Notes under the pieces: generated by a model
Databases searched by the model: none
What the model saw: the letters and a program-made list of their open reading frames with translations, nothing else
What the model was told of the DNA's origin: nothing
Assembly (NCBI RefSeq): GCF_002284535.1
Contig: NZ_NPKH01000039.1
Location: forward strand, 124,001 to 188,000
Length of the DNA stretch: 64,000 nt
Reading direction: 5' to 3'
Origin: Mesorhizobium wenxiniae
GTDB taxonomy: Bacteria > Pseudomonadota > Alphaproteobacteria > Rhizobiales > Rhizobiaceae
Translations under genes and position numbers: made by a program
Shown here: in pieces, positions 50,884 to 62,195 of the stretch
How the letters are laid out: every line of letters starts with the position of its first letter
Numbering within the stretch: position 1 is the stretch's first letter

Positions 50884-51501
50884 TCAGCGCGAATAGAATT
50901 CGACGACCAGGTTCGGTTCCATCTGCACGGCGAAAGGAACATCCGATAGGCCGGGGATGCGACCGAAGGTCGCTGTCATCTTGTTGTGGTCGACCTCGAT
51001 GTAGTCAGGCACGTCGCGCTCGGCCAAGCCCACTGATTCCAGGACGATCACCAGCTGCTTCGACTTTTCGCGCACTTCGATGACGTCGCCCGGCTTGCAG
51101 CGGTATGAGCCGATGTTGACGCGCTTGCCGTTGACATTAATGTGGCCGTGATTGACGAACTGGCGAGCGGCAAAAATGGTCGGCACGAACTTGGCGCGGT
51201 AGACGACCGCGTCGAGACGCGACTCGAGCAGGCCGATCAGGTTCTCCGAGGTGTCGCCCTTGCGGCGATCCGCCTCTTCATAGACCTTGCGGAACTGCTT
51301 TTCCGAAACGTCGCCGTAGTGACCCTTCAGCTTCTGCTTGGCACGAAGCTGCAGGCCGAAATCGGAAAGCTTGCCCTTGCGGCGCTGGCCGTGCTGGCCG
51401 GGACCGTATTCTCGCTTGTTGACCGGGGATTTCGGGCGGCCCCAGATGTTTTCGCCGAGACGGCGGTCGATCTTGTATTTCGCGGATTCGCGCTTGCTCA
51501 T
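50884..51501 (-). CDS. rpsD: 30S ribosomal protein S4
   Basis: A 205-residue S4, the 16S rRNA assembly-initiating protein and, in enterobacteria, a translational repressor. SKRESAKYKIDRRLGENIWG at the N terminus, GPGQHGQRRKGKLSDFGLQLRAKQ and the S4 RNA-binding domain (RLDAVVYRAKFVPTIFAARQFVNHGHI) are intact. ATG 51501 gives the standard N terminus. It is transcribed alone with a structured 5' region containing two perfect hairpins. Confidence 0.98.
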   Translation of the reverse strand: MSKRESAKYKIDRRLGENIWGRPKSPVNKREYGPGQHGQRRKGKLSDFGLQLRAKQKLKGHYGDVSEKQFRKVYEEADRRKGDTSENLIGLLESRLDAVVYRAKFVPTIFAARQFVNHGHINVNGKRVNIGSYRCKPGDVIEVREKSKQLVIVLESVGLAERDVPDYIEVDHNKMTATFGRIPGLSDVPFAVQMEPNLVVEFYSR

Positions 51502-51523
51502 CGCATTCCCTTTCAAAACAACA

Positions 51524-51623
51524 CACCCGGAACCTCATGGTCCGGGTGAAGGAAACGCGCCCTCCTCTGGCCCCCGTTTTCGAGACCTGACAGGGTTTTC
51601 CCACGCAACGCGGCGGAAAACCC
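51524..51623 (-). promoter_or_regulatory. Structured rpsD leader with two hairpins
   Basis: Two perfect inverted repeats lie upstream of rpsD: 8 bp with 9-base loop at 51524-51548 (CACCCGGA/TCCGGGTG), which on the minus strand is followed by TGTTGTTTT, and 9 bp with 13-base loop at 51593-51623 (GGGTTTTCC/GGAAAACCC). The first ends 22 bases before the ATG and resembles a weak terminator or attenuator. Autoregulation by S4 is a possibility, not shown. Confidence 0.5.
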
Positions 51624-51687
51624 ACGGGACACGTCATTTTACACAAGACCTGGGAAAATAGAGCGCTTCCCAAACGTCTTGCGCACA

Positions 51688-51718
51688 TAAAGAAACCACC
51701 GGGCGTTGCGGCCCGGTG
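51688..51718 (-). terminator. Terminator downstream of the DUF3008 gene
   Basis: A perfect 8-bp stem (CACCGGGC/GCCCGGTG, 51697-51718) with a 6-base loop, followed on the minus strand by GTTTCTTTATG. It is 140 bases after the DUF3008 stop and before the rpsD promoter region. The 358-base gap 51502-51859 otherwise holds only the rpsD leader. Confidence 0.75.
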
Positions 51719-51859
51719 TTGGTGGGCTGATTAAACGGAGATTTAACCGGTGTCAAGCTTGCGGCTGGCGGATAACCGACCAGCTGTGCGCTGTGTGCTG
51801 GACCGCGGCCATCCAACTGCGGAACCGGACCCGCCCTCCGTGCGGGTGCGGATGAGCGG

Positions 51860-52048
51860 CTAGTGCTTTGATTTCTTCTCGGGCAGGTCTTTACGCTTGG
51901 TCTCCGCGAATTCCTCGAGCTGCTTTTCGCTCATCGATTTGTACATTCCCTTCGAAGCGCCTTTGAGCTCACTCTTTTTGGTCTCGCCACGCTTGGCGGA
52001 CAATGCCGCTCCTGCGGCTTTCTGCTGGGCTTTTGAAGTGGCTGGCAT
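51860..52048 (-). CDS. DUF3008 family small basic protein
   Basis: A 62-residue Lys/Ser-rich protein of the DUF3008 family: PATSKAQQKAAGAALSAKRG, LKGASKGMYKSMSEKQLEEFA and a KRKDLPEKKSKH tail. It is soluble and probably unstructured in part. Relatives are widespread in rhizobia and often stress-induced; no function is established. A GGAG-containing ribosome site precedes ATG 52048. Confidence 0.88.
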   Translation of the reverse strand: MPATSKAQQKAAGAALSAKRGETKKSELKGASKGMYKSMSEKQLEEFAETKRKDLPEKKSKH

Positions 52049-52110
52049 GATCGTTTCTCCCGTCTTCCAATGAGGGAAAAACGCACCGGTCCGGGTGATG
52101 TTCCCAGGTA

Positions 52111-52929
52111 TCAGGAAATCGCCAGCCCAAACCCCTGCATCAGGCGGCGAGTCGGGAAATCAACCCGCTTCGACGTGAAGACAGCAAGGTCGGCGCCTTC
52201 CGGCAACGCCTCGCCGCGATTCCTGGCCTCGGTGCCCGCGAGCAGCGAGAGCGCCCGCCGTGCGATCGCCTCGGCGGGATCGAGCCAATCGACCGGCCAA
52301 GGTGCCGTTTTGCGCATGCGGTTGGCCAGAAACGGATAATGGGTGCAGGCAAGCACGACGATATCGGTCCGCAGCTCATCGTGTTCGACGAAGCACGGCG
52401 CGATCTCGGTTCGCACCGCTTCTTCATCGACAAAGCCATCTCGCATATAAACCTCGGCCAGCCCCGCCAGATTATCGCTGCCAACCAGGCGGACGTGGCA
52501 TTTTTGCGCCCATTTGCCGATCAGGTCGCGCGTATACTGGCGTTTGACGGTGCCGGGCGTCGCCAGCACCGAAACCAACCCGGAGCGAGTGCGTTCCGCC
52601 GCCGGCTTGATCGCCGGCACCGTGCCGACGAAAGGGTGGCCGGGAAATCTCTCACGCAACGCATCGATGACCAGCGTCGAAGCGGTATTGCAGGCGATGA
52701 CCGAGATGGCCGGCGAAAAACGGTCGAGCAGCTTGCCGAACAGCTCCAGTATATGCGCCCTCAGTGCCGGTTCCTCCCAAGCGCCATAAGGGAAAGCCGC
52801 ATCGTCGGCGACATAGACGAAGCGGCGGTCGGGCATCAGCACGCGCGCTTCGCGCAAAACCGTCAGGCCGCCGATGCCGGAATCGAACATCAGGATCGGG
52901 CGGGCGCCTGAGGGGTCGGTCATTGTCAT
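52111..52929 (-). CDS. murI: Glutamate racemase
   Basis: A 272-residue cofactor-independent racemase that makes D-glutamate for peptidoglycan. The two catalytic Cys are Cys80 (IACNTAST) and Cys195 (LACTHYPF), with Asp16-Ser17 (FDSGIGG) and the PYG motif at FPYGAWEE. Two ATGs six bases apart (52929, 52923) are both possible starts. The gene follows trmJ on the same strand after a perfect inverted repeat. Confidence 0.96.
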   Translation of the reverse strand: MTMTDPSGARPILMFDSGIGGLTVLREARVLMPDRRFVYVADDAAFPYGAWEEPALRAHILELFGKLLDRFSPAISVIACNTASTLVIDALRERFPGHPFVGTVPAIKPAAERTRSGLVSVLATPGTVKRQYTRDLIGKWAQKCHVRLVGSDNLAGLAEVYMRDGFVDEEAVRTEIAPCFVEHDELRTDIVVLACTHYPFLANRMRKTAPWPVDWLDPAEAIARRALSLLAGTEARNRGEALPEGADLAVFTSKRVDFPTRRLMQGFGLAIS

Positions 52930-53021
52930 TTGAGTCGCGAGGGAAGGCTCGGATTACGAGAGAAGGCTGGGATTGCGAGAGAGGCTGGGGACCACGTCAG
53001 GAAGATGGTCACATTGGAAGG

Positions 53022-53047
53022 TCCATCATCCTAAAATGATGGACCAC
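53022..53047. repeat. Perfect inverted repeat between trmJ and murI
   Basis: A 10-bp perfect inverted repeat (GGTCCATCAT/ATGATGGACC) with a 6-base centre CCTAAA, located 27 bases after the trmJ stop. No T-run follows in either direction. It could stabilise the trmJ 3' end or serve as a protein site. Confidence 0.65.
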
Positions 53048-53073
53048 ACCAAATAACATTCGGTTACTCGTGG

Positions 53074-53925
53074 TTAAGCCTGATCTTTGTCTGTCGCCTT
53101 CGCGGCGCGTGCGGCCGCCGCCGGAAGCCGCCTTGGATCATCGCCCGGCGATCCGTCGCCGCGCGGCATGGCCGGCGAAAACCTGTCCAGCGATGATATT
53201 ATGCCGCGCAGCACCTTGAGTTCCGGCTCGGCGAAGCCGGCGCGCGTCAGCACCGCGCGCAGATTGTCGACCATCTTCGGCTTCTTCGGCGCCGGGCGGA
53301 AATAGCCGCGCGCTTCGAGCGCGCCTTCCAGATACGCGAACAGGCCGTGCAATTGTTCCTTAGTCGCCGGCATCATGTCGGGGCTGGAAAAATTGGTTTT
53401 CGTCTCATCTTCCAGGCCGGACTTCATCCATTCATAGGACATCAGCAGGGCCGCCTGGGCGATATTGAGCGAGGAGAAGGCGGGATCGACCGGGAAGGTG
53501 ACGATCTCGTCGGCCAAGCCAACCTCGTCGTTGTAGAGCCCGAACCGCTCGCGGCCGAACAGGATGCCGGTGCGCTGTCCGGCTTGCTGGCGCGCCCTTA
53601 GCGCCCTGCCCGCCTCGACCGGTCCGCGCACCGGCTTGAAATTATCGCGTGCGCGCGCCGTGGTGGCGAAGACGAAATTCAGGTCGGCGACCGCCGAGGC
53701 CAAATCGTCAAATACCCTAGCGGCATCTATCACATGGTCGGCCCGGCTCGCGGCAGCGCGCGCCTTTGCGCTCGGCCAGCCGTCGCGCGGATTGACGAGG
53801 CGCAGCTCGGACAGACCGAAATTCGCCATGGCGCGCGCGACCATGCCGATATTCTCGCCGAGCTGCGGCTCGACCAGGATGATCGCCGGGCCTGCGGCAG
53901 GAGGGATGTCGTTGCTGGCTTGCAT
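53074..53925 (-). CDS. TrmJ-type tRNA/rRNA 2'-O-methyltransferase
   Basis: A 283-residue SpoU/TrmJ-family methyltransferase with a trefoil-knot SAM domain. AIILVEPQLGENIGMVARAMANFG (motif 1), ILFGRERFGLYNDEV (motif 2) and SSLNIAQAALLMSYEW (motif 3) are clear; TrmJ modifies position 32 of tRNAs. ATG 53925 is chosen over an upstream TTG. The C-terminal part (LEARGYFRPAPKKPKMVDNLRAVLTRAGF) fits TrmJ from alphaproteobacteria. It is divergent from icd. Confidence 0.92.
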   Translation of the reverse strand: MQASNDIPPAAGPAIILVEPQLGENIGMVARAMANFGLSELRLVNPRDGWPSAKARAAASRADHVIDAARVFDDLASAVADLNFVFATTARARDNFKPVRGPVEAGRALRARQQAGQRTGILFGRERFGLYNDEVGLADEIVTFPVDPAFSSLNIAQAALLMSYEWMKSGLEDETKTNFSSPDMMPATKEQLHGLFAYLEGALEARGYFRPAPKKPKMVDNLRAVLTRAGFAEPELKVLRGIISSLDRFSPAMPRGDGSPGDDPRRLPAAAARAAKATDKDQA

Positions 53926-54142
53926 GGCTGTCAATGAACTGCTGTTTGCGGCATTTCAGCGTCCCCTGCCATATCCGGCCGCGAAAATGAAGCTTTCACA
54001 AAGAGTGGCCGATGGCGATGGTGAAGCACGCCCGCGCGGATCGCCGTTTGCGCGGCCAAAAATGCTTTGATATACGGGCCCATCCCGGCCGAAAGCCATG
54101 CGGGCAAGGCCGTTCCGATCCCAACAATGAGGCATTCTTTCC

Positions 54143-55354
54143 ATGGCGAAGATCAAGGTGGCGAACCCGGTCGTCGAACTCGACGGCGACGAGATGACCC
54201 GCATCATCTGGCAGTTCATCAAGGACAAGCTGATCCACCCCTATCTCGATCTGAAGCTTGAATATTACGACCTCGGCGTCGAGCACCGCGACGCCACCAA
54301 CGACCAGGTGACCATCGAGGCGGCCAATGCCATCAAGAAACACGGCGTCGGCGTGAAATGCGCGACGATCACGCCCGACGAGCAGCGCGTCGAAGAATTC
54401 AAGCTGAAGAAGATGTGGAAGTCGCCGAACGGCACGATCCGCAACATCCTCGGCGGCACCATCTTTCGCGAGCCGATCATCATGAAGAACGTGCCGCGGC
54501 TGGTGCCCGGCTGGACCAAGCCGATCATCGTCGGCCGTCATGCTTTCGGCGACCAGTACCGCGCCACCGACTTCCGCTTTCCCGGCAAGGGCAAGCTGAC
54601 GATCAAGTTCGTCGGCGAGGACGGCAAGGTGATCGAGCATGACGTGTTCGATGCGCCGGCCGCCGGCGTCGCCATGGCAATGTACAACCTCGACGAGTCG
54701 ATCCGCGAATTCGCCCGCGCCTCGCTGAATTACGGCCTGCTGCGCCATTATCCGGTCTACCTCTCGACCAAGAACACCATCCTCAAGGCCTATGACGGTC
54801 GGTTCAAGGACATTTTCCAGGAAGTCTACGAGGCTGAGTTCGAAGCCGAATTCAAGGCGAAAAAGATCTGGTACGAGCACCGGCTGATCGACGACATGGT
54901 CGCCTCCAGCCTGAAATGGTCGGGCGGCTATGTCTGGGCCTGCAAGAACTATGATGGCGACGTGCAGTCGGACACTGTGGCGCAAGGCTTCGGTTCGCTC
55001 GGCCTGATGACATCGGTGCTGATGACGCCGGATGGCAAGACGGTGGAGGCGGAGGCCGCACATGGCACCGTCACCCGTCACTATCGCCAGCATCAGAAGG
55101 GCGAGGAAACCTCGACCAATTCGATCGCGTCGATCTTCGCCTGGACACGCGGCCTCGCCCATCGCGCCAAGCTCGACGACAATGCCGAGTTGAAGCGTTT
55201 TGCCGAGACGCTGGAAAGGGTCTGCATCCAGACCGTCGAGGCCGGCTTCATGACCAAGGATCTGTCGCTGCTGATCGGTCCCGACCAGCCATGGCTTTCG
55301 ACCACCGGCTTCCTCGACAAGATCGACGAGAACCTGCAGAAGGCGATGGCCTGA
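54143..55354 (+). CDS. icd: NADP-dependent isocitrate dehydrogenase
   Basis: A 403-residue homodimeric NADP isocitrate dehydrogenase of the subfamily shared with eukaryotes. It converts isocitrate to 2-oxoglutarate and NADPH in the TCA cycle. VELDGDEMTRIIWQ, SPNGTIRNILGGTIFREPI and HGTVTRHYRQH are typical. ATG 54143 is at the expected N terminus (MAKIKVANPVVELDG). TTTGATATACG at about 54066 may be part of its promoter. A dispersed repeat begins right after its stop. Confidence 0.97.
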   Translation: MAKIKVANPVVELDGDEMTRIIWQFIKDKLIHPYLDLKLEYYDLGVEHRDATNDQVTIEAANAIKKHGVGVKCATITPDEQRVEEFKLKKMWKSPNGTIRNILGGTIFREPIIMKNVPRLVPGWTKPIIVGRHAFGDQYRATDFRFPGKGKLTIKFVGEDGKVIEHDVFDAPAAGVAMAMYNLDESIREFARASLNYGLLRHYPVYLSTKNTILKAYDGRFKDIFQEVYEAEFEAEFKAKKIWYEHRLIDDMVASSLKWSGGYVWACKNYDGDVQSDTVAQGFGSLGLMTSVLMTPDGKTVEAEAAHGTVTRHYRQHQKGEETSTNSIASIFAWTRGLAHRAKLDDNAELKRFAETLERVCIQTVEAGFMTKDLSLLIGPDQPWLSTTGFLDKIDENLQKAMA

Positions 55355-55456
55355 CGCATGACCCTGAAAACCGGAATCATTTTCGGACAGGATCATGCGC
55401 AAAATCAAAGTGCTACAGCGTCCTTTGCGCGTATGAAAAGACGCGCGGCGCTGTAG
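55355..55456 (+). repeat. Two-hairpin dispersed repeat, copy 4
   Basis: CGCATGACCCTGAAAACCGG starts immediately after the icd stop; GATCATGCGC closes the first hairpin and AGCGTCCTTTGCGCG pairs with CGCGCGGCGCT in the second. The right half matches the copy at 5976 (minus orientation). It ends 8 bases before the GST start. Confidence 0.8.
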
Positions 55457-55464
55457 TGAGCATC

Positions 55465-56091
55465 ATGAGCAAACCGGTCGTCTACGGGGCGGACTATAGC
55501 GTCTACGTGCGCATCGTCCGCCTCGTGCTCGCGGAAAAAGGCATCGACTACGAACTTGTGCCGGTCGACATCTTTGCGGCGGACGGCACTTCGGGCTGGT
55601 ATTTCGACCATCACCCGTTCGGCCGCATCCCTGCCTTCGAGCATGACGGGTTCCGCCTATACGAGACCAGCGCGATTGCCCGTTATGTCGACGGGGCCTT
55701 TGATGGCCCGGCGTTGCAACCGGTCGAAGTTCGGCCTCGCGCAACCATGAACCAGATCATCGGCCTGCTCGACGCCTATGCCTATCGGGCCATGGTCTGG
55801 GATGTCGCTGTCGAGCGGCTGGAGAAGACGGCGCCTGACGAGGCTTTGATCGCGGCCGGACTTCGGCAGGCGAGAACGACACTACGGGCGCTCTCATCGC
55901 TGAAAGCCGAGGGGCCATGGCTGTTGGGCGAGCAACTGACGCTCGCCGACCTGCATGCCGCGCCAATCATCGGCTATTTCGTCAAGGTCGCCGAAGGGCG
56001 GAAGCTGCTGGCCGAGTTTCCCGATATTCGGGCATGGTGGGACCGCATCGCTCAGCGTCCAAGCTTTTCCGGAACTAAAAAGGCAGGGTGA
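55465..56091 (+). CDS. Glutathione S-transferase
   Basis: A 208-residue GST-family protein: thioredoxin-like N domain (KPVVYGADYSVYVRIVRLVL; Ser/Tyr near residue 9-11; FGRIPAFEHDGF with cis-Pro; ETSAIARYV) and a helical C domain (EQLTLADLHAAPII). The ATG at 55465 matches the family N terminus; longer frames run into the repeat and icd and are rejected. Substrate unknown. It differs clearly from the GST in the B6 island. Confidence 0.88.
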   Translation: MSKPVVYGADYSVYVRIVRLVLAEKGIDYELVPVDIFAADGTSGWYFDHHPFGRIPAFEHDGFRLYETSAIARYVDGAFDGPALQPVEVRPRATMNQIIGLLDAYAYRAMVWDVAVERLEKTAPDEALIAAGLRQARTTLRALSSLKAEGPWLLGEQLTLADLHAAPIIGYFVKVAEGRKLLAEFPDIRAWWDRIAQRPSFSGTKKAG

Positions 56092-56107
56092 GGCGAATGG
56101 CAGCTGC

Positions 56108-56902
56108 TCATTCGGGAAGGTAGATTTCCGCCTTCATGAAGGTCTTCGCACGACCTGCGATCAGCACGCGATCTCCAGCCAGGTCACACAGCAAATGCCC
56201 GCCGCGCTGCGAACATTGGAATGCCGACAGATGCGTCTTGCCGAGTTTTTCAGACCAGTAAGGCACCAGTGTTGCATGAGTTGACCCAGTCACCGGATCC
56301 TCGGGAATGCCCGCTCCGGGCACGAAATAACGCGAGACGAAATCATGGGCTCGCCCAGGCGCGGTAATGACCAGGCCAAGAGGATGAAGGGTTCCGATCC
56401 TAAGCAGATCGGGAACGAATGACCGTACGGATGCCTCGTCGACAAGCTCGACAAACAGATTTTCGAAATTGCGGAAGCTCGAAACGGACCCCAGAGGAAA
56501 TATCTCTTGCAGTGCCTGCATTAACTTCCCGCCGAGCGGCTGCGGCGGAAAACACGGCAGCTCGAGCTGGTAGGCACCTTCCCGTTGGGAAACCCGTAGC
56601 TCACCCACCCGCGTGGCAAAGGCCATGTCACCAGGCACATTGTGTTCCGCGGCCAACACATGGGCGGTCGCAAGAGTTGCATGGCCACAGAAGTCGGCTT
56701 CATGAACCGGCGTGAACCAGCGCAAATCCCAACTCTCGCCATTCGGCCGCGCAAACGCGGTTTCAGCAAGGTTGTTCTCGTTTGCGATAGCCTGAATCAC
56801 ATCGTCCGATAACCAGTCCTCCAAAATGAGAACGGCAGCAGGGTTGCCCTGGAAAGCCCGTTCGGCAAACGCGTCGACTTGATACATCGTCAACGTGGTC
56901 AC
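56108..56902 (-). CDS. PhzF family epimerase/isomerase
   Basis: A 264-residue PhzF-fold protein, related to the phenazine isomerase and diaminopimelate epimerase. YQVDAFAERAFQGNPAAVLIL, NLAETAF (with the catalytic Glu), WFTPVHEADFCGHATLA and EDPVTGSTHATLVPYW are diagnostic. The GTG start at 56902 has GGGGAT upstream and yields MTTLTMYQVDAF; ATG 56887 is possible but lacks a ribosome site. It converges on the GST gene. Substrate unknown. Confidence 0.92.
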   Translation of the reverse strand: MTTLTMYQVDAFAERAFQGNPAAVLILEDWLSDDVIQAIANENNLAETAFARPNGESWDLRWFTPVHEADFCGHATLATAHVLAAEHNVPGDMAFATRVGELRVSQREGAYQLELPCFPPQPLGGKLMQALQEIFPLGSVSSFRNFENLFVELVDEASVRSFVPDLLRIGTLHPLGLVITAPGRAHDFVSRYFVPGAGIPEDPVTGSTHATLVPYWSEKLGKTHLSAFQCSQRGGHLLCDLAGDRVLIAGRAKTFMKAEIYLPE

Positions 56903-56944
56903 ATTATCCCCGCCGCCATTTCGGCCCGCCCTACTGGTACATGT

Positions 56945-59611
<2,667 letters not shown>

Positions 59612-59757
59612 GAATACTGCCTTTTCGAGAGAACCGCCGATTGCCGGCGGAAAACAGACATGGCCTTTTAGCGGTCGCACCGCACCCTGTCCAGAAACAC
59701 GGAATTGCTCCAAACCGTAGCCCTTGCCGGCTGTTCTGAATGACCAGAGCTACCGGC

Positions 59758-59789
59758 AAAAACGCAAACCGCCGGCCCAAGGCCGGCGG
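59758..59789 (-). terminator. Terminator of recA
   Basis: A perfect 9-bp GC stem (CCGCCGGCC/GGCCGGCGG, 59769-59789) with a 3-base loop; on the minus strand it runs into TTTGCGTTTTTG. It is 77 bases past the recA stop. Confidence 0.88.
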
Positions 59790-59865
59790 CATAAACACAT
59801 CGATACACCAACTCAATTCGGGATACGCGAACTCAAACGGGTAACTTTGACTGGCAGCCTGTATC

Positions 59866-60963
59866 CTACATCGCGCCCGCTTCGTCCTCGAAACCATCGT
59901 CTCCGCCTTCGGAACCGCCATTTTCGAGGAATTTCTCGGCGATCAGCCCGGCATTCTGCCTCAGCGCCAGCTCGATCTCGCGTGCCGTGTCGGGATTGTC
60001 GCGCAGGAACAGTTTTGCGTTCTCGCGGCCCTGGCCGAGACGCTGCGAATTATAGGAGAACCAGGCGCCCGACTTCTCGACCACGCCGGCCTTGACGCCG
60101 AGGTCGACCAGCTCGCCGGTCTTGGACACGCCCTCGCCATACATGATGTCGAACTCGACCACCTTGAAGGGCGGCGCCAGCTTGTTCTTGACCACCTTGA
60201 CGCGGGTCTGGTTGCCGACGACCTCGTCGCGGTCCTTGACCGAGCCGATGCGGCGAATGTCGAGGCGCACCGAAGCATAGAATTTCAGCGCGTTGCCGCC
60301 GGTCGTGGTCTCGGGCGAACCGAACATCACGCCGATCTTCATGCGGATCTGGTTGATGAAGATGACCATGGTGTTGGAGCGCGAGATCGAGGCGGTCAGC
60401 TTGCGCAGCGCCTGGCTCATCAGGCGGGCCTGCAGGCCGGGCAGTGAATCGCCCATTTCGCCCTCGATTTCGGCGCGCGGCGTCAGCGCCGCGACCGAAT
60501 CGACCACCAGCACGTCGATGGCGCCGGAACGCACCAGCGTGTCGCAGATCTCCAGCGCCTGTTCGCCGGTATCGGGCTGCGAAATCAGCAGATTTTCGAG
60601 GTCGACGCCGAGCTTGCGCGCATAGACCGGATCGAGCGCGTGCTCGGCATCGACAAAGGCGCAGATGCCGCCCTTCTTCTGGGCTTCGGCCACCGTGTGC
60701 AGCGCCAGCGTCGTCTTGCCCGAGCTTTCCGGCCCATAGATCTCGACGATGCGGCCGCGCGGCAGGCCGCCGACGCCAAGCGCGATGTCGAGGCCAAGCG
60801 AACCGGTCGGCACCGTTTCGATCTCGACGACCTGCTCGTTTGCGCCGAGCCGCATGATCGAGCCCTTGCCGAAGGCACGCTCGATTTGCGACAGCGCCGC
60901 ATCCAGAGCCTTTGATTTATCCACTGCTTTGTCCTCTACAAGCCGCAAAGAATTCTGAGCCAT
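59866..60963 (-). CDS. recA: Recombinase RecA
   Basis: A 365-residue RecA, the ATP-dependent strand-exchange protein and SOS co-protease. Walker A is GPESSGKT (77-84), Walker B VLVVDSVAAL, L2 loop FINQIRMKIGVMFG(SPETTTGG) and an acidic C-terminal tail (DDGFEDEAG). ATG 60963 matches the family. Candidate LexA sites lie upstream and a terminator downstream, so it is a single-gene unit. Confidence 0.98.
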   Translation of the reverse strand: MAQNSLRLVEDKAVDKSKALDAALSQIERAFGKGSIMRLGANEQVVEIETVPTGSLGLDIALGVGGLPRGRIVEIYGPESSGKTTLALHTVAEAQKKGGICAFVDAEHALDPVYARKLGVDLENLLISQPDTGEQALEICDTLVRSGAIDVLVVDSVAALTPRAEIEGEMGDSLPGLQARLMSQALRKLTASISRSNTMVIFINQIRMKIGVMFGSPETTTGGNALKFYASVRLDIRRIGSVKDRDEVVGNQTRVKVVKNKLAPPFKVVEFDIMYGEGVSKTGELVDLGVKAGVVEKSGAWFSYNSQRLGQGRENAKLFLRDNPDTAREIELALRQNAGLIAEKFLENGGSEGGDDGFEDEAGAM

Positions 60964-61021
60964 GATACATCACCCCTTGGTCGTCAATGAAGGCCGGACA
61001 ATCCGTAATCCTTATTAATTT

Positions 61022-61102
61022 GTACCTTTTTTGTTCTCGTCTGGCAAGGGGAGACAAACGTTTGAAAAACAAACAATATCCGGATTTGTTCTTTTTTTGT
61101 TT
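61022..61102 (-). promoter_or_regulatory. Candidate LexA (SOS) sites upstream of recA
   Basis: The alphaproteobacterial LexA site is GTTC-N7-GTTC (or its complement GAAC-N7-GAAC). Two one-mismatch matches occur: GTAC-N7-GTTC at 61022-61036 and GTTC-N7-GTTT at 61088-61102, both with T-rich spacers. They lie 60-140 bases before the recA ATG in an AT-rich stretch suited to a promoter. Confidence 0.5.
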
Positions 61103-61237
61103 CGTGTTTTCACTCCAGGATGCATCCCGCTTCACCCGCAGGATCGTGCTGGCATCTTTCGAATCGCGCCTCCGGTTGCCGGGTTCCGCCGGACACCCTA
61201 GTCTTTGCCCGGCAACAGCAAAGGTCTCCTCCCAGGC

Positions 61238-62176
61238 ATGATGAAGTCGCCGACAATCCTGGCCGTAGGCGGCGCCTATATAGATCGGCGCGGCCAGGTT
61301 TCGGGCGCCTTTGTGCCGGCGGCGTCGAATCCCGGCACGATGCGCGAGGCCGTCGGCGGCGCCGTCTTCAATGCTCTGCGCGGCGCCGTGCGGCGCGGCG
61401 TCTCCGGCTCGCTGCTTTCGGTGCGCGGCGGCGATGTTCTGGCCGACACGGTCTCGCGCGCCATCGCTGCGGCCGGCATTGCCGATCTATCCGTGGTGTT
61501 CCTCGATCGCACGACGCCGAGCAACACGACGATAATCCACGGCGACGGCGCGCTGATCGTCGGCCTTTCCGACATGGCGCTCTACGACCTGGCGCTTCCC
61601 AAGCAGATCCGCCGTGCCAAGGTGCGTGAGGCGATCAGCACCGCCGATGCGGTCCTGTGCGACGCCAACCTGCCGTCGACGGCGCTGGAGCGGCTGGTGG
61701 CGCTTGCCGCCGGCAAGCCGGTCTTCGCCCTCGCCGTCTCACCAGACAAGGCGGTGCGGTTCGCGCCGGTGCTTGGCAGCCTGGCGATGGTCTTCATGGA
61801 CCGGCGCGAGGCCATCGCACTCGCCGATGTCGGTATCGACACGGCGGAGCGTGATATCATCGACCGCCTGAGGCGCGCCGGCCTCAAATATGGCGTGGTG
61901 AGGTCGGATGACGGTCCGGTGCTGGGTTTCGACGAGGCCGGCGCCTTCTCGATCCCGCCGCCAAGAAAAGTCACTGGCGTCGCCGCGGATGCGCTGGCGG
62001 GCGCAACGGTCGCCGCCCTGCTGCGCGGCCTGACGCTGCGCGCGGCGCTGCGTGACGGCGTTGCCGCGGCAATGCTTGCGATCGAAAGTGCCGAACTTGT
62101 GCCGGTCTTTACGGCAGCAGACTTTGCCGACGCGCTGGCCCTTGTGCCCGAGCCGCAGAAAATTGGCATGAGTTGA
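61238..62176 (+). CDS. PfkB-family carbohydrate/nucleoside kinase
   Basis: A 312-residue ribokinase-fold protein of the PfkB family, similar in size and start to pseudouridine kinases (ILAVGGAYIDRRGQV). NPGTMREAVGGAVFNALRG is the substrate-binding signature. The usual anion-hole motif GAGD is altered: TGVAADALAGATVAALLRG keeps the catalytic Asp but has Val-Ala-Ala where Ala-Gly is normal. ATG 61238 and 61241 are both possible. It is divergent from recA. No pseudouridine glycosidase gene is adjacent, so the substrate is open. Confidence 0.8.
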   Translation: MMKSPTILAVGGAYIDRRGQVSGAFVPAASNPGTMREAVGGAVFNALRGAVRRGVSGSLLSVRGGDVLADTVSRAIAAAGIADLSVVFLDRTTPSNTTIIHGDGALIVGLSDMALYDLALPKQIRRAKVREAISTADAVLCDANLPSTALERLVALAAGKPVFALAVSPDKAVRFAPVLGSLAMVFMDRREAIALADVGIDTAERDIIDRLRRAGLKYGVVRSDDGPVLGFDEAGAFSIPPPRKVTGVAADALAGATVAALLRGLTLRAALRDGVAAAMLAIESAELVPVFTAADFADALALVPEPQKIGMS

Positions 62177-62195
62177 TGACCAGTGGAGAGGCCGC

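Noticed and set aside
53996..55408. 470-codon open frame on the minus strand
   Set aside because: Antisense to icd, whose full-length motifs leave no doubt about the coding strand.
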